Shown: positions 17,509 to 25,634 of the stretch, piece by piece
Numbering within the stretch: position 1 is the first letter of the stretch
Layout of the letters: every line of letters starts with the position of its first letter
Assembly (NCBI GenBank): GCA_016706595.1
Contig: JADJJH010000002.1
Coordinates: 558,001 to 622,000 of the forward strand
Length of the DNA stretch: 64,000 nucleotides
From: Bacteroidota bacterium
GTDB taxonomy: Bacteria; Bacteroidota; Bacteroidia; Chitinophagales; Chitinophagaceae
Direction of reading: 5' to 3'
Program-made: the position numbers and the translations under genes
The notes under the pieces: generated by a model
What the model saw: the letters and a program-made list of their open reading frames with translations, nothing else
Databases searched by the model: none
What the model was told of the DNA's origin: nothing

Positions 17509-17925
17509 ATGAAATCTAGAAGGAAATTCTTGCAGCAATCGTGCATAGCTTGTCTAAGTTTTTCAACCTTAGGCATATTGATAGAATCTTGTGGTACCAC
17601 TAAACGGGTTAGTAATTTGGTGTATGAAGCCAATAAATTCACCCTTCCTCTCAGTGATTTTATTGATCGTCAAACAATTGTCATTCGTCACCGTAGCTTG
17701 CCTTATGAAATTTTAGTTGTGAAGCAAGAAAAAAAATTTACCGCACTTCAAATGCGATGCACACATAATGATGTAGCCTTAAACTTTACCGGTCAAAAAT
17801 TAGTATGCAATGCCCATGGCAGCGAATTTGATTTAGAAGGGAAGGTGCGCAAGGAGCCTGCAGCTATTAATTTAACTCAGTACGCCACAAGTTCAGATAC
17901 ACACAATTTATATATTCATTTGTAG
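17509..17925 (+). CDS. Exported Rieske [2Fe-2S] protein
   Basis: A 138-residue protein with a Rieske cluster site: C84-T-H86 and C100-N-A-H103. The N-terminus (SRRKFLQQ followed by a hydrophobic stretch and ESCGT) looks like a twin-arginine signal, possibly combined with a lipobox (Cys28). This would place the cluster in the periplasm, anchored in a membrane. There is no cytochrome b or oxygenase gene beside it; the only partner is the porin-like gene, so its electron donor and acceptor are unknown. The second Cys-x-x-His motif is followed by GSEFDLEGKV, as in ferredoxin-like Rieske proteins. Confidence 0.85.
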   Translation: MKSRRKFLQQSCIACLSFSTLGILIESCGTTKRVSNLVYEANKFTLPLSDFIDRQTIVIRHRSLPYEILVVKQEKKFTALQMRCTHNDVALNFTGQKLVCNAHGSEFDLEGKVRKEPAAINLTQYATSSDTHNLYIHL

Positions 17926-18113
17926 ATTATTCCTCCGGCAGGCATTCACAGATTCAAATTGGGGTAGATTTAAGTCATACCCGCCAAAATGAACATGGCT
18001 GCATCGGCTAAGGAAGGGGTGTAATTAACAAGAATACAGAATGAAGTTTTTGTGGTCGATTTAAGCAATTAAATGAAATTTATAAAAATACTTGGTAGAG
18101 TTCTTTTTTCTAT

Positions 18114-18121
18114 TATTTTTG
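18114..18121 (+). promoter_or_regulatory. -7 element of tRNA-Asn
   Basis: TATTTTTG, exact TAnnTTTG match, 14 nt before the tRNA 5' end. The stretch 17926-18113 before it has no recognisable gene. Confidence 0.5.
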
Positions 18122-18135
18122 CAACCCAATCGTAT

Positions 18136-18209
18136 TCTTCCTTAGCTCAGTTGGTTAGAGCACCTGACTGTTAATCAGGGGGTCGCTGGTTCAAGTCCAG
18201 CAGGGAGAG
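18136..18209 (+). tRNA. tRNA-Asn (GTT anticodon)
   Basis: A 74-nt cloverleaf: acceptor arm TCTTCCT/AGGGAGA (one G-T pair), D arm with AGCTCAGTTGGTTAGAGC, anticodon stem CCTGA/TCAGG with loop CTGTTAA (anticodon GTT at 18170-18172), and T arm GCTGGTTCAAGTCCAGC. CCA is not encoded. Confidence 0.95.
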
Positions 18210-18221
18210 CAAAAAGAACTA

Positions 18222-18255
18222 GGGTTTCAGACGAACAAGTTTGGAACCCTTTTTT
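18222..18255 (+). terminator. Terminator after tRNA-Asn
   Basis: Stem GGGTTTC (18222-18228) pairs with GGAACCC (18243-18249, one wobble), directly followed by a run of T at 18250-18255. Confidence 0.6.
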
Positions 18256-18344
18256 CATTTGCCAGCACTTTGCCAACATTTTTAGAGCATAGGCAATTTA
18301 TTTTTGTCAAAAAGCACTACCAACGATGCTATTTCCTCCATTGC

Positions 18345-18974
18345 CTATTTCCAGTTTTCAATTTTCAATAACTTGAAAAATACCTCCTCCTCAATTTCTT
18401 TTGTTTGACCTGGCTGTAAATCTTCGAGTTGTAAATCTTCGATAGAAACGCGAATGAGCCTACGACATTTATGCCGCAATGCTTTCACCATTTTTCTTAC
18501 CTGGTGAAATTTTCCTTCGGTGAGTGTAATACTCAACCAAGTATTCGGAATAAAATCAAGTAACTCATTATCGGCTGGAAAAATGGATGGAGGTTTGCTG
18601 ATGATTTCGGCTTGGCAAGGACTGGTAACCCAATCGATATTACCTTGAATACGAATAGGTATACCGTCTCTTAATTTTTGGATTGATTCTTCTTGTACCT
18701 GATGTAATACTTGTACAACATAGGTTCGTTTATGAGGCACTTCACCTTGAAAAAGTAATTTGGTAACTTTTTTATTGGTAGTTAAAATCAACAGCCCTTC
18801 CGAAAAATTATCGAGCCTTCCAATTGCATGAGTGCCTTCAGGAAAATCAAAATCTAAATCACCTAAGAGTTTCACCTTATCCGGACTGATAAATTGAGAA
18901 ACCATATTGAATGGTTTGTGAATAATAAAATATCGATGGGGTGATTGAGACACAATCTTTGCAAGGTGCTTCAC
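18345..18974 (-). CDS. Pseudouridine synthase, RluE/RsuA type
   Basis: About 209 residues. The catalytic block is GRLDNFSEGLLILT (Asp55), with GKFHQVRKMVKALRHKCRRLIRVSIEDL downstream carrying the conserved RKM and LxR residues of the RsuA/RluB/E/F group. There is no S4 domain, which fits RluE (23S rRNA target), but target assignment is by length and domain content only. The start appears to be GTG at 18974; no ATG lies before the conserved YFIIHKPFNM. Confidence 0.85.
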   Translation of the reverse strand: MKHLAKIVSQSPHRYFIIHKPFNMVSQFISPDKVKLLGDLDFDFPEGTHAIGRLDNFSEGLLILTTNKKVTKLLFQGEVPHKRTYVVQVLHQVQEESIQKLRDGIPIRIQGNIDWVTSPCQAEIISKPPSIFPADNELLDFIPNTWLSITLTEGKFHQVRKMVKALRHKCRRLIRVSIEDLQLEDLQPGQTKEIEEEVFFKLLKIENWK

Positions 18975-19164
18975 AGGTTTGGCAATTCCAAAATAAATAA
19001 AATATAAGAGGGGTTATTTTTTTGACATCGTTAGCCATACTATTTTTAAAATGAAGGGAATACAAGATGCTCATCCTTAATCTTAATGTTTTTCTAATGG
19101 GCTTCATTTGATATAGCAAATCTATTCAATAACCTTTGAGGGTGGAACAATTACAGGATAGTTT

Positions 19165-19929
19165 ATGAGCAAGCGTGAACCGATGGCAGATAAAAGTCGC
19201 GAAGCAAAACATGAACCGACTTTTGCCGTGAAGGATTTTTTAAAAACATGGTTGTTACCTTTATCGGGATTGTTATTTTTTGGCGTATTATTTATAGGTA
19301 CCGATACACATGAAATTGAACACCCATGGAATGTTGGTGATAGGTATTGCGATTCATCAAGTAGAATTCAAGACACCATAGAAAGAAAGAGAATTTTAGC
19401 ACTTGGCGGACAAATTATTAGGGAGCAGCTCAAGTTGCACCCATATCATGCTAGGGTTTGGGCAATGTATGGTCACTACTTTATACAAAAAAAGGATTGG
19501 GATTCATCTATCTATGCCCAAAAAAAAGCACTGGCCCTTGGTTCCGGAACTCGTATTAATAGTATCGAAGAATTAGCGAAACGAAATTTGAATTACGCCT
19601 TAAGCCAAAAACTCAATCCCTATTTCTCTTCAAAGGATACTGCCCTACGAATGATTGAGGCAGCTGAAATTCCGGGGTATAAAAATATCGGACTAACAAA
19701 ATTTAGAGCCTTAGTATATGTAAACGTAAGAGAATTTGACAAAGCGGAAGCGATGTTGAAGGAATTTTTGCTAGCAGAGCCAAAAGATTTTGATGCTTTG
19801 TATGCGATATCGCTCAACTACTTCAATCAAGGAAAGAAAGCCGAAGCCAATGAATATTTAAATAGGGCACGGCAAGTAGATCCGCAAAATCCGAGATTGC
19901 AATTTTTACTTCAAAAACTTAATCAATAA
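19165..19929 (+). CDS. Membrane-anchored TPR protein
   Basis: 254 residues. A charged cytoplasmic start, one transmembrane helix (about residues 29-47, LLPLSGLLFFGVLFIG), then a mostly helical soluble part with tetratricopeptide-like repeats (for example FDKAEAMLKEFLLAEPKDFDALYAI and KKAEANEYLNRARQVDPQN near the C-terminus). TPRs mediate protein contacts. It is the first gene of the polysaccharide locus, 8 bp before the DUF2142 gene, and may be a partner of that membrane protein. Confidence 0.7.
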   Translation: MSKREPMADKSREAKHEPTFAVKDFLKTWLLPLSGLLFFGVLFIGTDTHEIEHPWNVGDRYCDSSSRIQDTIERKRILALGGQIIREQLKLHPYHARVWAMYGHYFIQKKDWDSSIYAQKKALALGSGTRINSIEELAKRNLNYALSQKLNPYFSSKDTALRMIEAAEIPGYKNIGLTKFRALVYVNVREFDKAEAMLKEFLLAEPKDFDALYAISLNYFNQGKKAEANEYLNRARQVDPQNPRLQFLLQKLNQ

Positions 19930-19937
19930 GTGAGTAC

Positions 19938-21317
19938 ATGAATTTATTAAAACGATTGTCATATCATCATATCTTTCTGCTAATAGGTTTAGTTTTTGGG
20001 TTAAAAATGGTTTTTGTTAACCCTCCTTGGCAAGCCAACGATGAAGATAGGCACTTTTATAATGCTTACAATTTGTCGGAAGGGCATTTAGGTCCGCAAG
20101 CCCAAAATGATTCATGTGGATTTGTTTTACCTGTAAATTTAGTTGCCACAGTAATTCAATTTCAAAGTATTAAATTTAATGAAAAAACAAAACTTAACTT
20201 GAGTGTAATCGAGAATATTAAAGAGAATGAACTTAATAAAGAAAAAACTATGTTTTGGATTACCCCCAGTGGTAAGCTTCAACCTTTTCCCTATATTCCG
20301 GCCGCGTTGATGATTAAAATGGGTAGTTTTTTTAAATCAAGTCCGGTTTGGCTTGGTTGGTGGGCCCGTATAGGTTCGTTATTAGCCTATTTGTTAATTG
20401 TTACCTTGGCTATTAAAAAATTACCTCATTTTAAGCCTTTATTAATGCTCATTGCTTTAAGTCCAATGGCATTGTATCAAGGTACTAGTGTGAGTTATGA
20501 TACTTTAAGTTTTGCATTTTTATTTTTATTTTTTGCCTTAATCATTGCCTACTATTATCAAACCGAAAAAATTAGTTTTAAGCAAATTATGTTGTTGTTT
20601 TTGGTTGCTTTAGCACAACGGTTTTCGAAGGATGGCTACTTTTTAATGTTTTTTAGCTTCGCTTTTATTCCAATAAATAAGTTCGAAAACAAGAAATTGT
20701 TTTTTGGCACATTTGCTTTGATGTTAGTGGCAAGCTTCCTTCCATCACAACTCTGGTCGATGTACTTGAATTCGATGAAGTTGCCACCGGAAATGCCTTT
20801 GCAAAACGACTATTTGTTTAGTTCATCAAAAAGTATAGAGTATCACTTGCAGCAGCCTGTAGAAGCGATTAGGTTAATTGTGTTAAATATTTTATCGCAA
20901 GGGAAAGATTGGATTCATGGTAGTCTTGGTCGTTTCGGTTATAGCTATACCTTTTTGCCTATCACTATTGTGAGCATTTATTTGTTGGTGATAATCTTCT
21001 CGGTACTTACTGAAGAGACAGAACAAAAACTTAGTATGCGATTTCGTTTGCCTGTTTTAGGCTTGGCGCTTTTAAACTGCTTGGCCATTATTGTATCTCT
21101 ATTTTTAATTATTACACCGGTAGGAGGTCATTATTTGCATGGTTTACAAGGCCGTTATTTTACGCCACTTCTGCCATTTCTTTTTGTGTTATTGTTTTAT
21201 TTGCCAAAACCCATCATTCAAGCAAGTTGGATGCGATGGGCTGTGCCTATTTTTATTTCGATTGTATTGTGGTACACATTGCAGTTTATAAACGAAACTT
21301 TTTATTACCCAGTTTAA
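19938..21317 (+). CDS. DUF2142 multispanning membrane protein
   Basis: 459 residues with about ten to twelve hydrophobic segments. The N-terminal FVNPPWQANDEDRHFYNAY is the DUF2142 signature and resembles the catalytic first loop of GT-C glycosyltransferases (acidic residues facing the periplasm). A late segment GHYLHGLQGRYFTPLLPF also matches the family. A polyprenyl-phosphate-sugar dependent glycosyltransferase is a reasonable inference. It is followed after 3 bp by a DPM-like GT2, which could provide the lipid-linked sugar donor. Confidence 0.82.
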   Translation: MNLLKRLSYHHIFLLIGLVFGLKMVFVNPPWQANDEDRHFYNAYNLSEGHLGPQAQNDSCGFVLPVNLVATVIQFQSIKFNEKTKLNLSVIENIKENELNKEKTMFWITPSGKLQPFPYIPAALMIKMGSFFKSSPVWLGWWARIGSLLAYLLIVTLAIKKLPHFKPLLMLIALSPMALYQGTSVSYDTLSFAFLFLFFALIIAYYYQTEKISFKQIMLLFLVALAQRFSKDGYFLMFFSFAFIPINKFENKKLFFGTFALMLVASFLPSQLWSMYLNSMKLPPEMPLQNDYLFSSSKSIEYHLQQPVEAIRLIVLNILSQGKDWIHGSLGRFGYSYTFLPITIVSIYLLVIIFSVLTEETEQKLSMRFRLPVLGLALLNCLAIIVSLFLIITPVGGHYLHGLQGRYFTPLLPFLFVLLFYLPKPIIQASWMRWAVPIFISIVLWYTLQFINETFYYPV

Positions 21318-21320
21318 TAT

Positions 21321-22223
21321 ATGATGCATTCAAAATTAAGTATTGTGATTCCGGCTTATAATGAATCTGCAAGTATTATCCAGGTATTAGAAGAGATGAT
21401 TTTATTTGTAGCCGAATTTAATATTCATGTTCTGGTGGTGAATGATGGAAGTAAAGATGATACGTTACAACGACTACAACAATTCAAAATCAATAACCCG
21501 AATTTTTCATTACAAATTATTTCACATTCGCAAAACCGTGGATATGGAGGTGCTTTGAAAAGCGGAATACTGCATGCAAAAACAGAGTATGTAGTAACGA
21601 TGGATGCCGATGGACAACATCGAATGGAAGACTTACCTAAATTATATCAGCGCATGAAATTGGAAGGCGCAGATTTGTGTATTGGCAATCGCAATTTTAA
21701 AGGTTCCAGTTTTTCAAGAAATGTTATAAAAAAAATGGTGCTTTACTTTGTTCGCAAAGCTACCGGTATTGAGGTTAGTGATTTAAATAGTGGCATGAAA
21801 ATGTACAAAACTGCCATTGTGAAAAGCCTACTAAAATACACGCCCAATGGTATGCCGTTTTCAGATACCATTGTACTCTTACATCATCAGTTTAGGTATA
21901 AAATTGTTGAGGAGGATATTGACATTCGTGCAAGGGAAAACGGAGTAAGTACCATCAATTATAAAACCGCCATTTATACCATTGTAGAAGTGGCGAATAT
22001 CATTATCAATTTCTTTCCTTTCAAATTCTTTTTCTATATCTCAGTACTCCTTTTTGTACTAAGCATAATATGGGGCTTGCCACTTGTGTTGATTGGAAAA
22101 GGGTTAAGTACAGGAACTTCGTTTTTATTATTGGCGAGCTTAAATTTTTTCTTTTTTGGTATCATACTCGAAAACGTGGTACGGTCGCGTTTCGAGCATT
22201 ATACTTATGTAAAAGAACCTTAG
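21321..22223 (+). CDS. GT2 glycosyltransferase, polyprenyl-phosphate mannose/glucose synthase-like
   Basis: 300 residues. GT-A fold: LSIVIPAYNESASI at the start, VVNDGSKDDT, and DADGQHRMEDLPKL (DxD equivalent) near residues 95-107, then GNRNFKGSSFSR and SDLNSGMKMYK, typical of DPM1/GtrB-like enzymes. Two C-terminal transmembrane helices (about 228-285) anchor it. Such enzymes transfer a sugar from a nucleotide donor to undecaprenyl phosphate, and the adjacent DUF2142 protein could use the product. Confidence 0.88.
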   Translation: MMHSKLSIVIPAYNESASIIQVLEEMILFVAEFNIHVLVVNDGSKDDTLQRLQQFKINNPNFSLQIISHSQNRGYGGALKSGILHAKTEYVVTMDADGQHRMEDLPKLYQRMKLEGADLCIGNRNFKGSSFSRNVIKKMVLYFVRKATGIEVSDLNSGMKMYKTAIVKSLLKYTPNGMPFSDTIVLLHHQFRYKIVEEDIDIRARENGVSTINYKTAIYTIVEVANIIINFFPFKFFFYISVLLFVLSIIWGLPLVLIGKGLSTGTSFLLLASLNFFFFGIILENVVRSRFEHYTYVKEP

Positions 22224-22368
22224 TTTATTGAAAAATATTTTTTAACTGTCATAATAAATGAATTCAAAACTTAAGGATGGAAACCACTACCGGAAGTTTA
22301 TATAATTTTTAAACCAACATCATTTTTTAATTACAGCAATGTAATAAAACAATTATAATATTGTATAC

Positions 22369-22776
22369 ATGGAAAACGCAGCTAGGCCACATATAATCGA
22401 ATTTAAAAGAATAGGCGATGCATCCTTAGGTTATATTTCTGTAGCCGAAAAAGAGACACTTCCTTTTGAGGTGAAAAGAGTGTATTGGACCTATTTTACA
22501 CCTGAAGATGTGCAACGTGGCGGCCATGCACATTATGATCTTGAACAAATTTTACTTGCTGTAGCCGGTAAGATTATTGTAAAAACTGAATTATTAAATG
22601 GAGAGATTGGAGAATTTATTTTAGACAAACCAAATATGGGTTTATACATTCCAAAAATGTGCTGGCGGGAGATGCAGTACACCCACAATGCTGTACAAAT
22701 TTGTTTGGCAAGTATTGCTTATTCTGAAGATGATTATATCAGAGATTATGATACCTTCAAAAACCAAACATTTTAA
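22369..22776 (+). CDS. fdtA: dTDP-4-oxo-6-deoxy-glucose 3,4-ketoisomerase (FdtA/WxcM type)
   Basis: 135-residue cupin of the FdtA/QdtA family, which isomerises dTDP-4-keto-6-deoxyglucose to the 3-keto form for Fuc3NAc or Qui3NAc synthesis. The signature RGGHAHYDLEQILLAVAG (residues 50-67) holds the active-site histidines, and CWREMQYTHNAV is the second conserved block. Which of the two epimers is made (FdtA versus QdtA) cannot be told from the sequence; the symbol is by family. The acetyltransferase and aminotransferase of the same pathway follow directly. Confidence 0.82.
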   Translation: MENAARPHIIEFKRIGDASLGYISVAEKETLPFEVKRVYWTYFTPEDVQRGGHAHYDLEQILLAVAGKIIVKTELLNGEIGEFILDKPNMGLYIPKMCWREMQYTHNAVQICLASIAYSEDDYIRDYDTFKNQTF

Positions 22777-22778
22777 GT

Positions 22779-23545
22779 ATGAAATTTAATAATAGAAATG
22801 TATATATCAGTCCTAAAGCCAATATTGGCAAGAATGTAAAAATTGGCGACAATACTACTATTTATGACCATGTTAGCATAGGCGATAATTCAATTATAGC
22901 AAATGATTGTGTGATAGGAGAACCTACCCATGATTATTATTCGAATCCGGAATATATCAATCCACCAACATCGATAGGCGAAAATGTTTTAATTAGAAGT
23001 CATGCAATTATTTATGCATCGTGTACAATTGGTAATCATTTTCAATCAGGGCATCGAATTACCATACGCGAAAAAACAGTATTTGGAACCCATTGCCGAG
23101 TAGGAACCAAAACAGATATACAAGGTTATGCTACTTTTGGAAATCATTGTTGGATGCACTCAAATGTATTTATTGCCCAAAAAACGCGCGTAGGCAATTT
23201 TGTTTTTATTTATCCGTATGTTGTATTGACGGATGATCCTACACCTCCTTCAAATATTTGCATAGGACCAAGTATCGACGATTATTCACAAATAGCGGCA
23301 TGTAGTATTTTATTACCCGGTGTTAAAATAGGTAAAGCATTGTTTGGTTGGTGCCGGAAGCATAGTCGGGGAAAGATGTTGCCGATTACCAGTTGGTATT
23401 AGGAAATCCGGCTAAGGTGATCAAAGATGTTCGAGAAATAAAATCACGCGAAAGTGGCGAGTCGCATTATCCATGGCCTTACAATTTCGAACGTGGTATG
23501 CCTTGGGAAGGCATAGGATTTGAAAATTGGGAAAAAGAACAATAA
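22779..23545 (+). pseudogene. FdtC-like sugar O/N-acetyltransferase, two frameshifts
   Basis: A left-handed beta-helix (hexapeptide) acetyltransferase that would acetylate the 3-amino sugar. The first frame (22779-about 23340) shows repeated I-G-x-x-x-x-I units such as IGKNVKIGDNTTIYDHVSIG. It then derails: the family sequence VGAGSIV resumes in the +1 frame at 23347 and, after an extra G in the GGGG run at 23368-23371, continues in the +2 frame as GKDVADYQLVLGNPAKVIKDV, ending with TAA at 23545. A likely 4-bp duplication (TTTG near 23341-23346) and one extra G account for both shifts. It is therefore either a recent pseudogene or two local sequencing errors. Both flanking pathway genes are intact. 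Confidence 0.82.
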
Positions 23546-23564
23546 ATCCCAGAACTATAAGCAT

Positions 23565-24689
23565 ATGAGTAAAATTCAGTTTTTAAATTTCGAACCCATG
23601 CATCTTGCTATTCGTACTGAAATGCAAGAAGCCTTTCAACAGGTTTACGATAGCAATTGGTTTATCATGGGCCAATGTGTTGAAACTTTTGAAGAAGCCT
23701 ATGCGCGTTTCAATGAGGTAACAAATTGCATTGGTGTAAGTAATGGTTTAGATGCATTGCATCTTGCCTTAAAAGGTTTACGCATTGGTGCAGGCGATGA
23801 AGTAATTGTGCCTTCTAATACCTATATCGCAACCCTTCTAGCAGTTTCGTATGTTGGCGCTACACCGGTATTGGTAGAACCCGACTTCGCAACCTATAAT
23901 ATCAATCCTAAAAATATTGAGCTTGCTATTACAAGCAAAACAAAAGCCATTATGCCTGTACATCTTTACGGTCAAGCTTGTGATATGGATGAAATTATGG
24001 CAATTGCTAAAAAACATAAACTGTATATCATTGAAGACAATGCACAAGCCCATGGCGCAACCTTTAAAGGCAAGTTAACTGGAAGTTTTGGCGATGCCAA
24101 TGGAACAAGTTTTTATCCCGGAAAAAATTTAGGCGCTTTAGGCGATGGTGGCGCTATTACCACCAATGATGAAGGTATTGCAAAAAAAATACGAATGCTT
24201 CGTAACTACGGCTCAGAAAAAAAGTATCATCACGAGTTAATTGGTTACAATATGCGTTTAGATGAAATGCAAGCTGCCTTTCTTACTGTAAAACTCAAGT
24301 ACTTACACCAATGGACACAACAAAGAAAGCAAATTGCAAATTGGTATGTAAAGGCGCTCGACAATATACCTGAATTAATTTTGCCTATAACACATCCGGA
24401 TGCCACACATGTGTATCATTTATTTGTTGTTCGTACACAACATCGAAATGCTTTACAAAATCATTTAACAGAAAATGGCATTTCAACTATGATACATTAT
24501 CCAATTCCACCGCATTTGCAAAATGCCTATGCGTCGCTTGGGTTTACAAAAGGCGATTTTCCAATTGCCGAAGAATTAGCCAATACCTGCTTAAGTTTAC
24601 CTATTTGGCCGGGCATGACAGAGGAAAATATTAGTATTATAGTAAATTGTATTTCTGATTTCTTTAAAAATGGAAATCACAACAGCTGA
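23565..24689 (+). CDS. fdtB: dTDP-3-keto-sugar aminotransferase (DegT/DnrJ/EryC1 family)
   Basis: PLP-dependent aminotransferase of about 374 residues. The PLP-linking lysine lies in SFYPGKNLGALGDGG (Lys187), with IIEDNAQAHGA providing the pyridine-binding Asp and VSNGLDALHLAL the phosphate-binding part. In this context it would convert the 3-keto sugar from the FdtA-like enzyme to a 3-amino sugar (FdtB/QdtB role). The longer frame begins upstream inside the acetyltransferase remnant; ATG at 23565 fits the family start (MSKIQFLNFE). The gene start lies 20 bp after the fdtC-like stop. Confidence 0.85.
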   Translation: MSKIQFLNFEPMHLAIRTEMQEAFQQVYDSNWFIMGQCVETFEEAYARFNEVTNCIGVSNGLDALHLALKGLRIGAGDEVIVPSNTYIATLLAVSYVGATPVLVEPDFATYNINPKNIELAITSKTKAIMPVHLYGQACDMDEIMAIAKKHKLYIIEDNAQAHGATFKGKLTGSFGDANGTSFYPGKNLGALGDGGAITTNDEGIAKKIRMLRNYGSEKKYHHELIGYNMRLDEMQAAFLTVKLKYLHQWTQQRKQIANWYVKALDNIPELILPITHPDATHVYHLFVVRTQHRNALQNHLTENGISTMIHYPIPPHLQNAYASLGFTKGDFPIAEELANTCLSLPIWPGMTEENISIIVNCISDFFKNGNHNS

Positions 24690-24756
24690 TGCTGCAAATT
24701 AAAAATCAATTTAAGTTAAGCCGAATATAATTTCCGCTTCAAGTAAAACAGTTTTG

Positions 24757-25584
24757 ATGAATAGTAATAACCCTTTAGTTTCCATATCCTGTATTACTTA
24801 TAATCATGAACATCTGATTAGACAGTGTTTGGATAGTTTTCTCATGCAGAAAACCAATTTCTCATTTGAAGTAGTGATATATGATGATGCCTCTAAGGAT
24901 AAAACCAGGAAAATTATTGAAGAGTATACTAATCTCTATCCAGAAATTTTCGTTCCATTGTTTCAAGAAGAAAATCAATATTCAAAAGGAGTAAGAGGTA
25001 TTGCACCTCGATTTAATTTTCCTAGATGTCGTGGTAAATATATTGCCCTTTGCGAAGGAGATGATTATTGGACAGATCCATATAAATTGCAAAAGCAAGT
25101 TGATCTAATTGAAAAGTATACCAATGCGAGTATGTGTGTAGCTTTGAACAAACAAATATATGAGCAAACAGGAAAGGAAAGAATCGATCAGCCATACAAG
25201 GGGAAACATTTCCCTTTAATTTATTTTAATGACTTAACTCAATATTTTCACACATCCACTTATTTGATGCGAAAATCAACACTTGATTTCCTGACAAAAA
25301 AATATCTACATTTATTTCAAGGAGATACTGCCATGAGGTATCTGTTAATTAACGAAGGCCCTTTTGTTGTATTAAATGAAGTGGTATCGGTATATAGAAT
25401 TACTGGAATAGGAATATGGTCGAGTTTAAACCGAAGTAAAAGATTTTTAGATAGTTATAAATTGTATAAACTTCTTCGAAAAAATCACAAAACAAGACGT
25501 ACAATGTATTATTTGTATAAAGAAACAGCGCATCTAGGTGTTGGAATTATTTTGAAAATTTGGGAACGGATAAGGGGTGCGTAA
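24757..25584 (+). CDS. GT2 family glycosyltransferase
   Basis: About 275 residues. LVSISCITYNHEHLIRQCLDSF at the N-terminus, VIYDDASKDKT, and LCEGDDYWTDPYKLQKQV (GDD as the DxD motif near residue 98) identify a GT-A inverting transferase of the type common in O-antigen and capsule loci. No transmembrane segment is obvious. Acceptor and donor sugars are unknown; the gene lies between the 3-amino-sugar genes and the flippase. TTG directly precedes the ATG at 24757, which is chosen. Confidence 0.85.
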   Translation: MNSNNPLVSISCITYNHEHLIRQCLDSFLMQKTNFSFEVVIYDDASKDKTRKIIEEYTNLYPEIFVPLFQEENQYSKGVRGIAPRFNFPRCRGKYIALCEGDDYWTDPYKLQKQVDLIEKYTNASMCVALNKQIYEQTGKERIDQPYKGKHFPLIYFNDLTQYFHTSTYLMRKSTLDFLTKKYLHLFQGDTAMRYLLINEGPFVVLNEVVSVYRITGIGIWSSLNRSKRFLDSYKLYKLLRKNHKTRRTMYYLYKETAHLGVGIILKIWERIRGA

Positions 25585-25634
25585 TGAATTTAGATCTCAA
25601 GGAATTTAATAAGGCGTAACCTAAAAATAATTAA

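Noticed and set aside
18877..19120. 80-codon minus-strand ORF overlapping the pseudouridine synthase start
   Set aside because: Different frame, Cys/Leu-rich noise; the pseudouridine synthase frame holds the catalytic motif.
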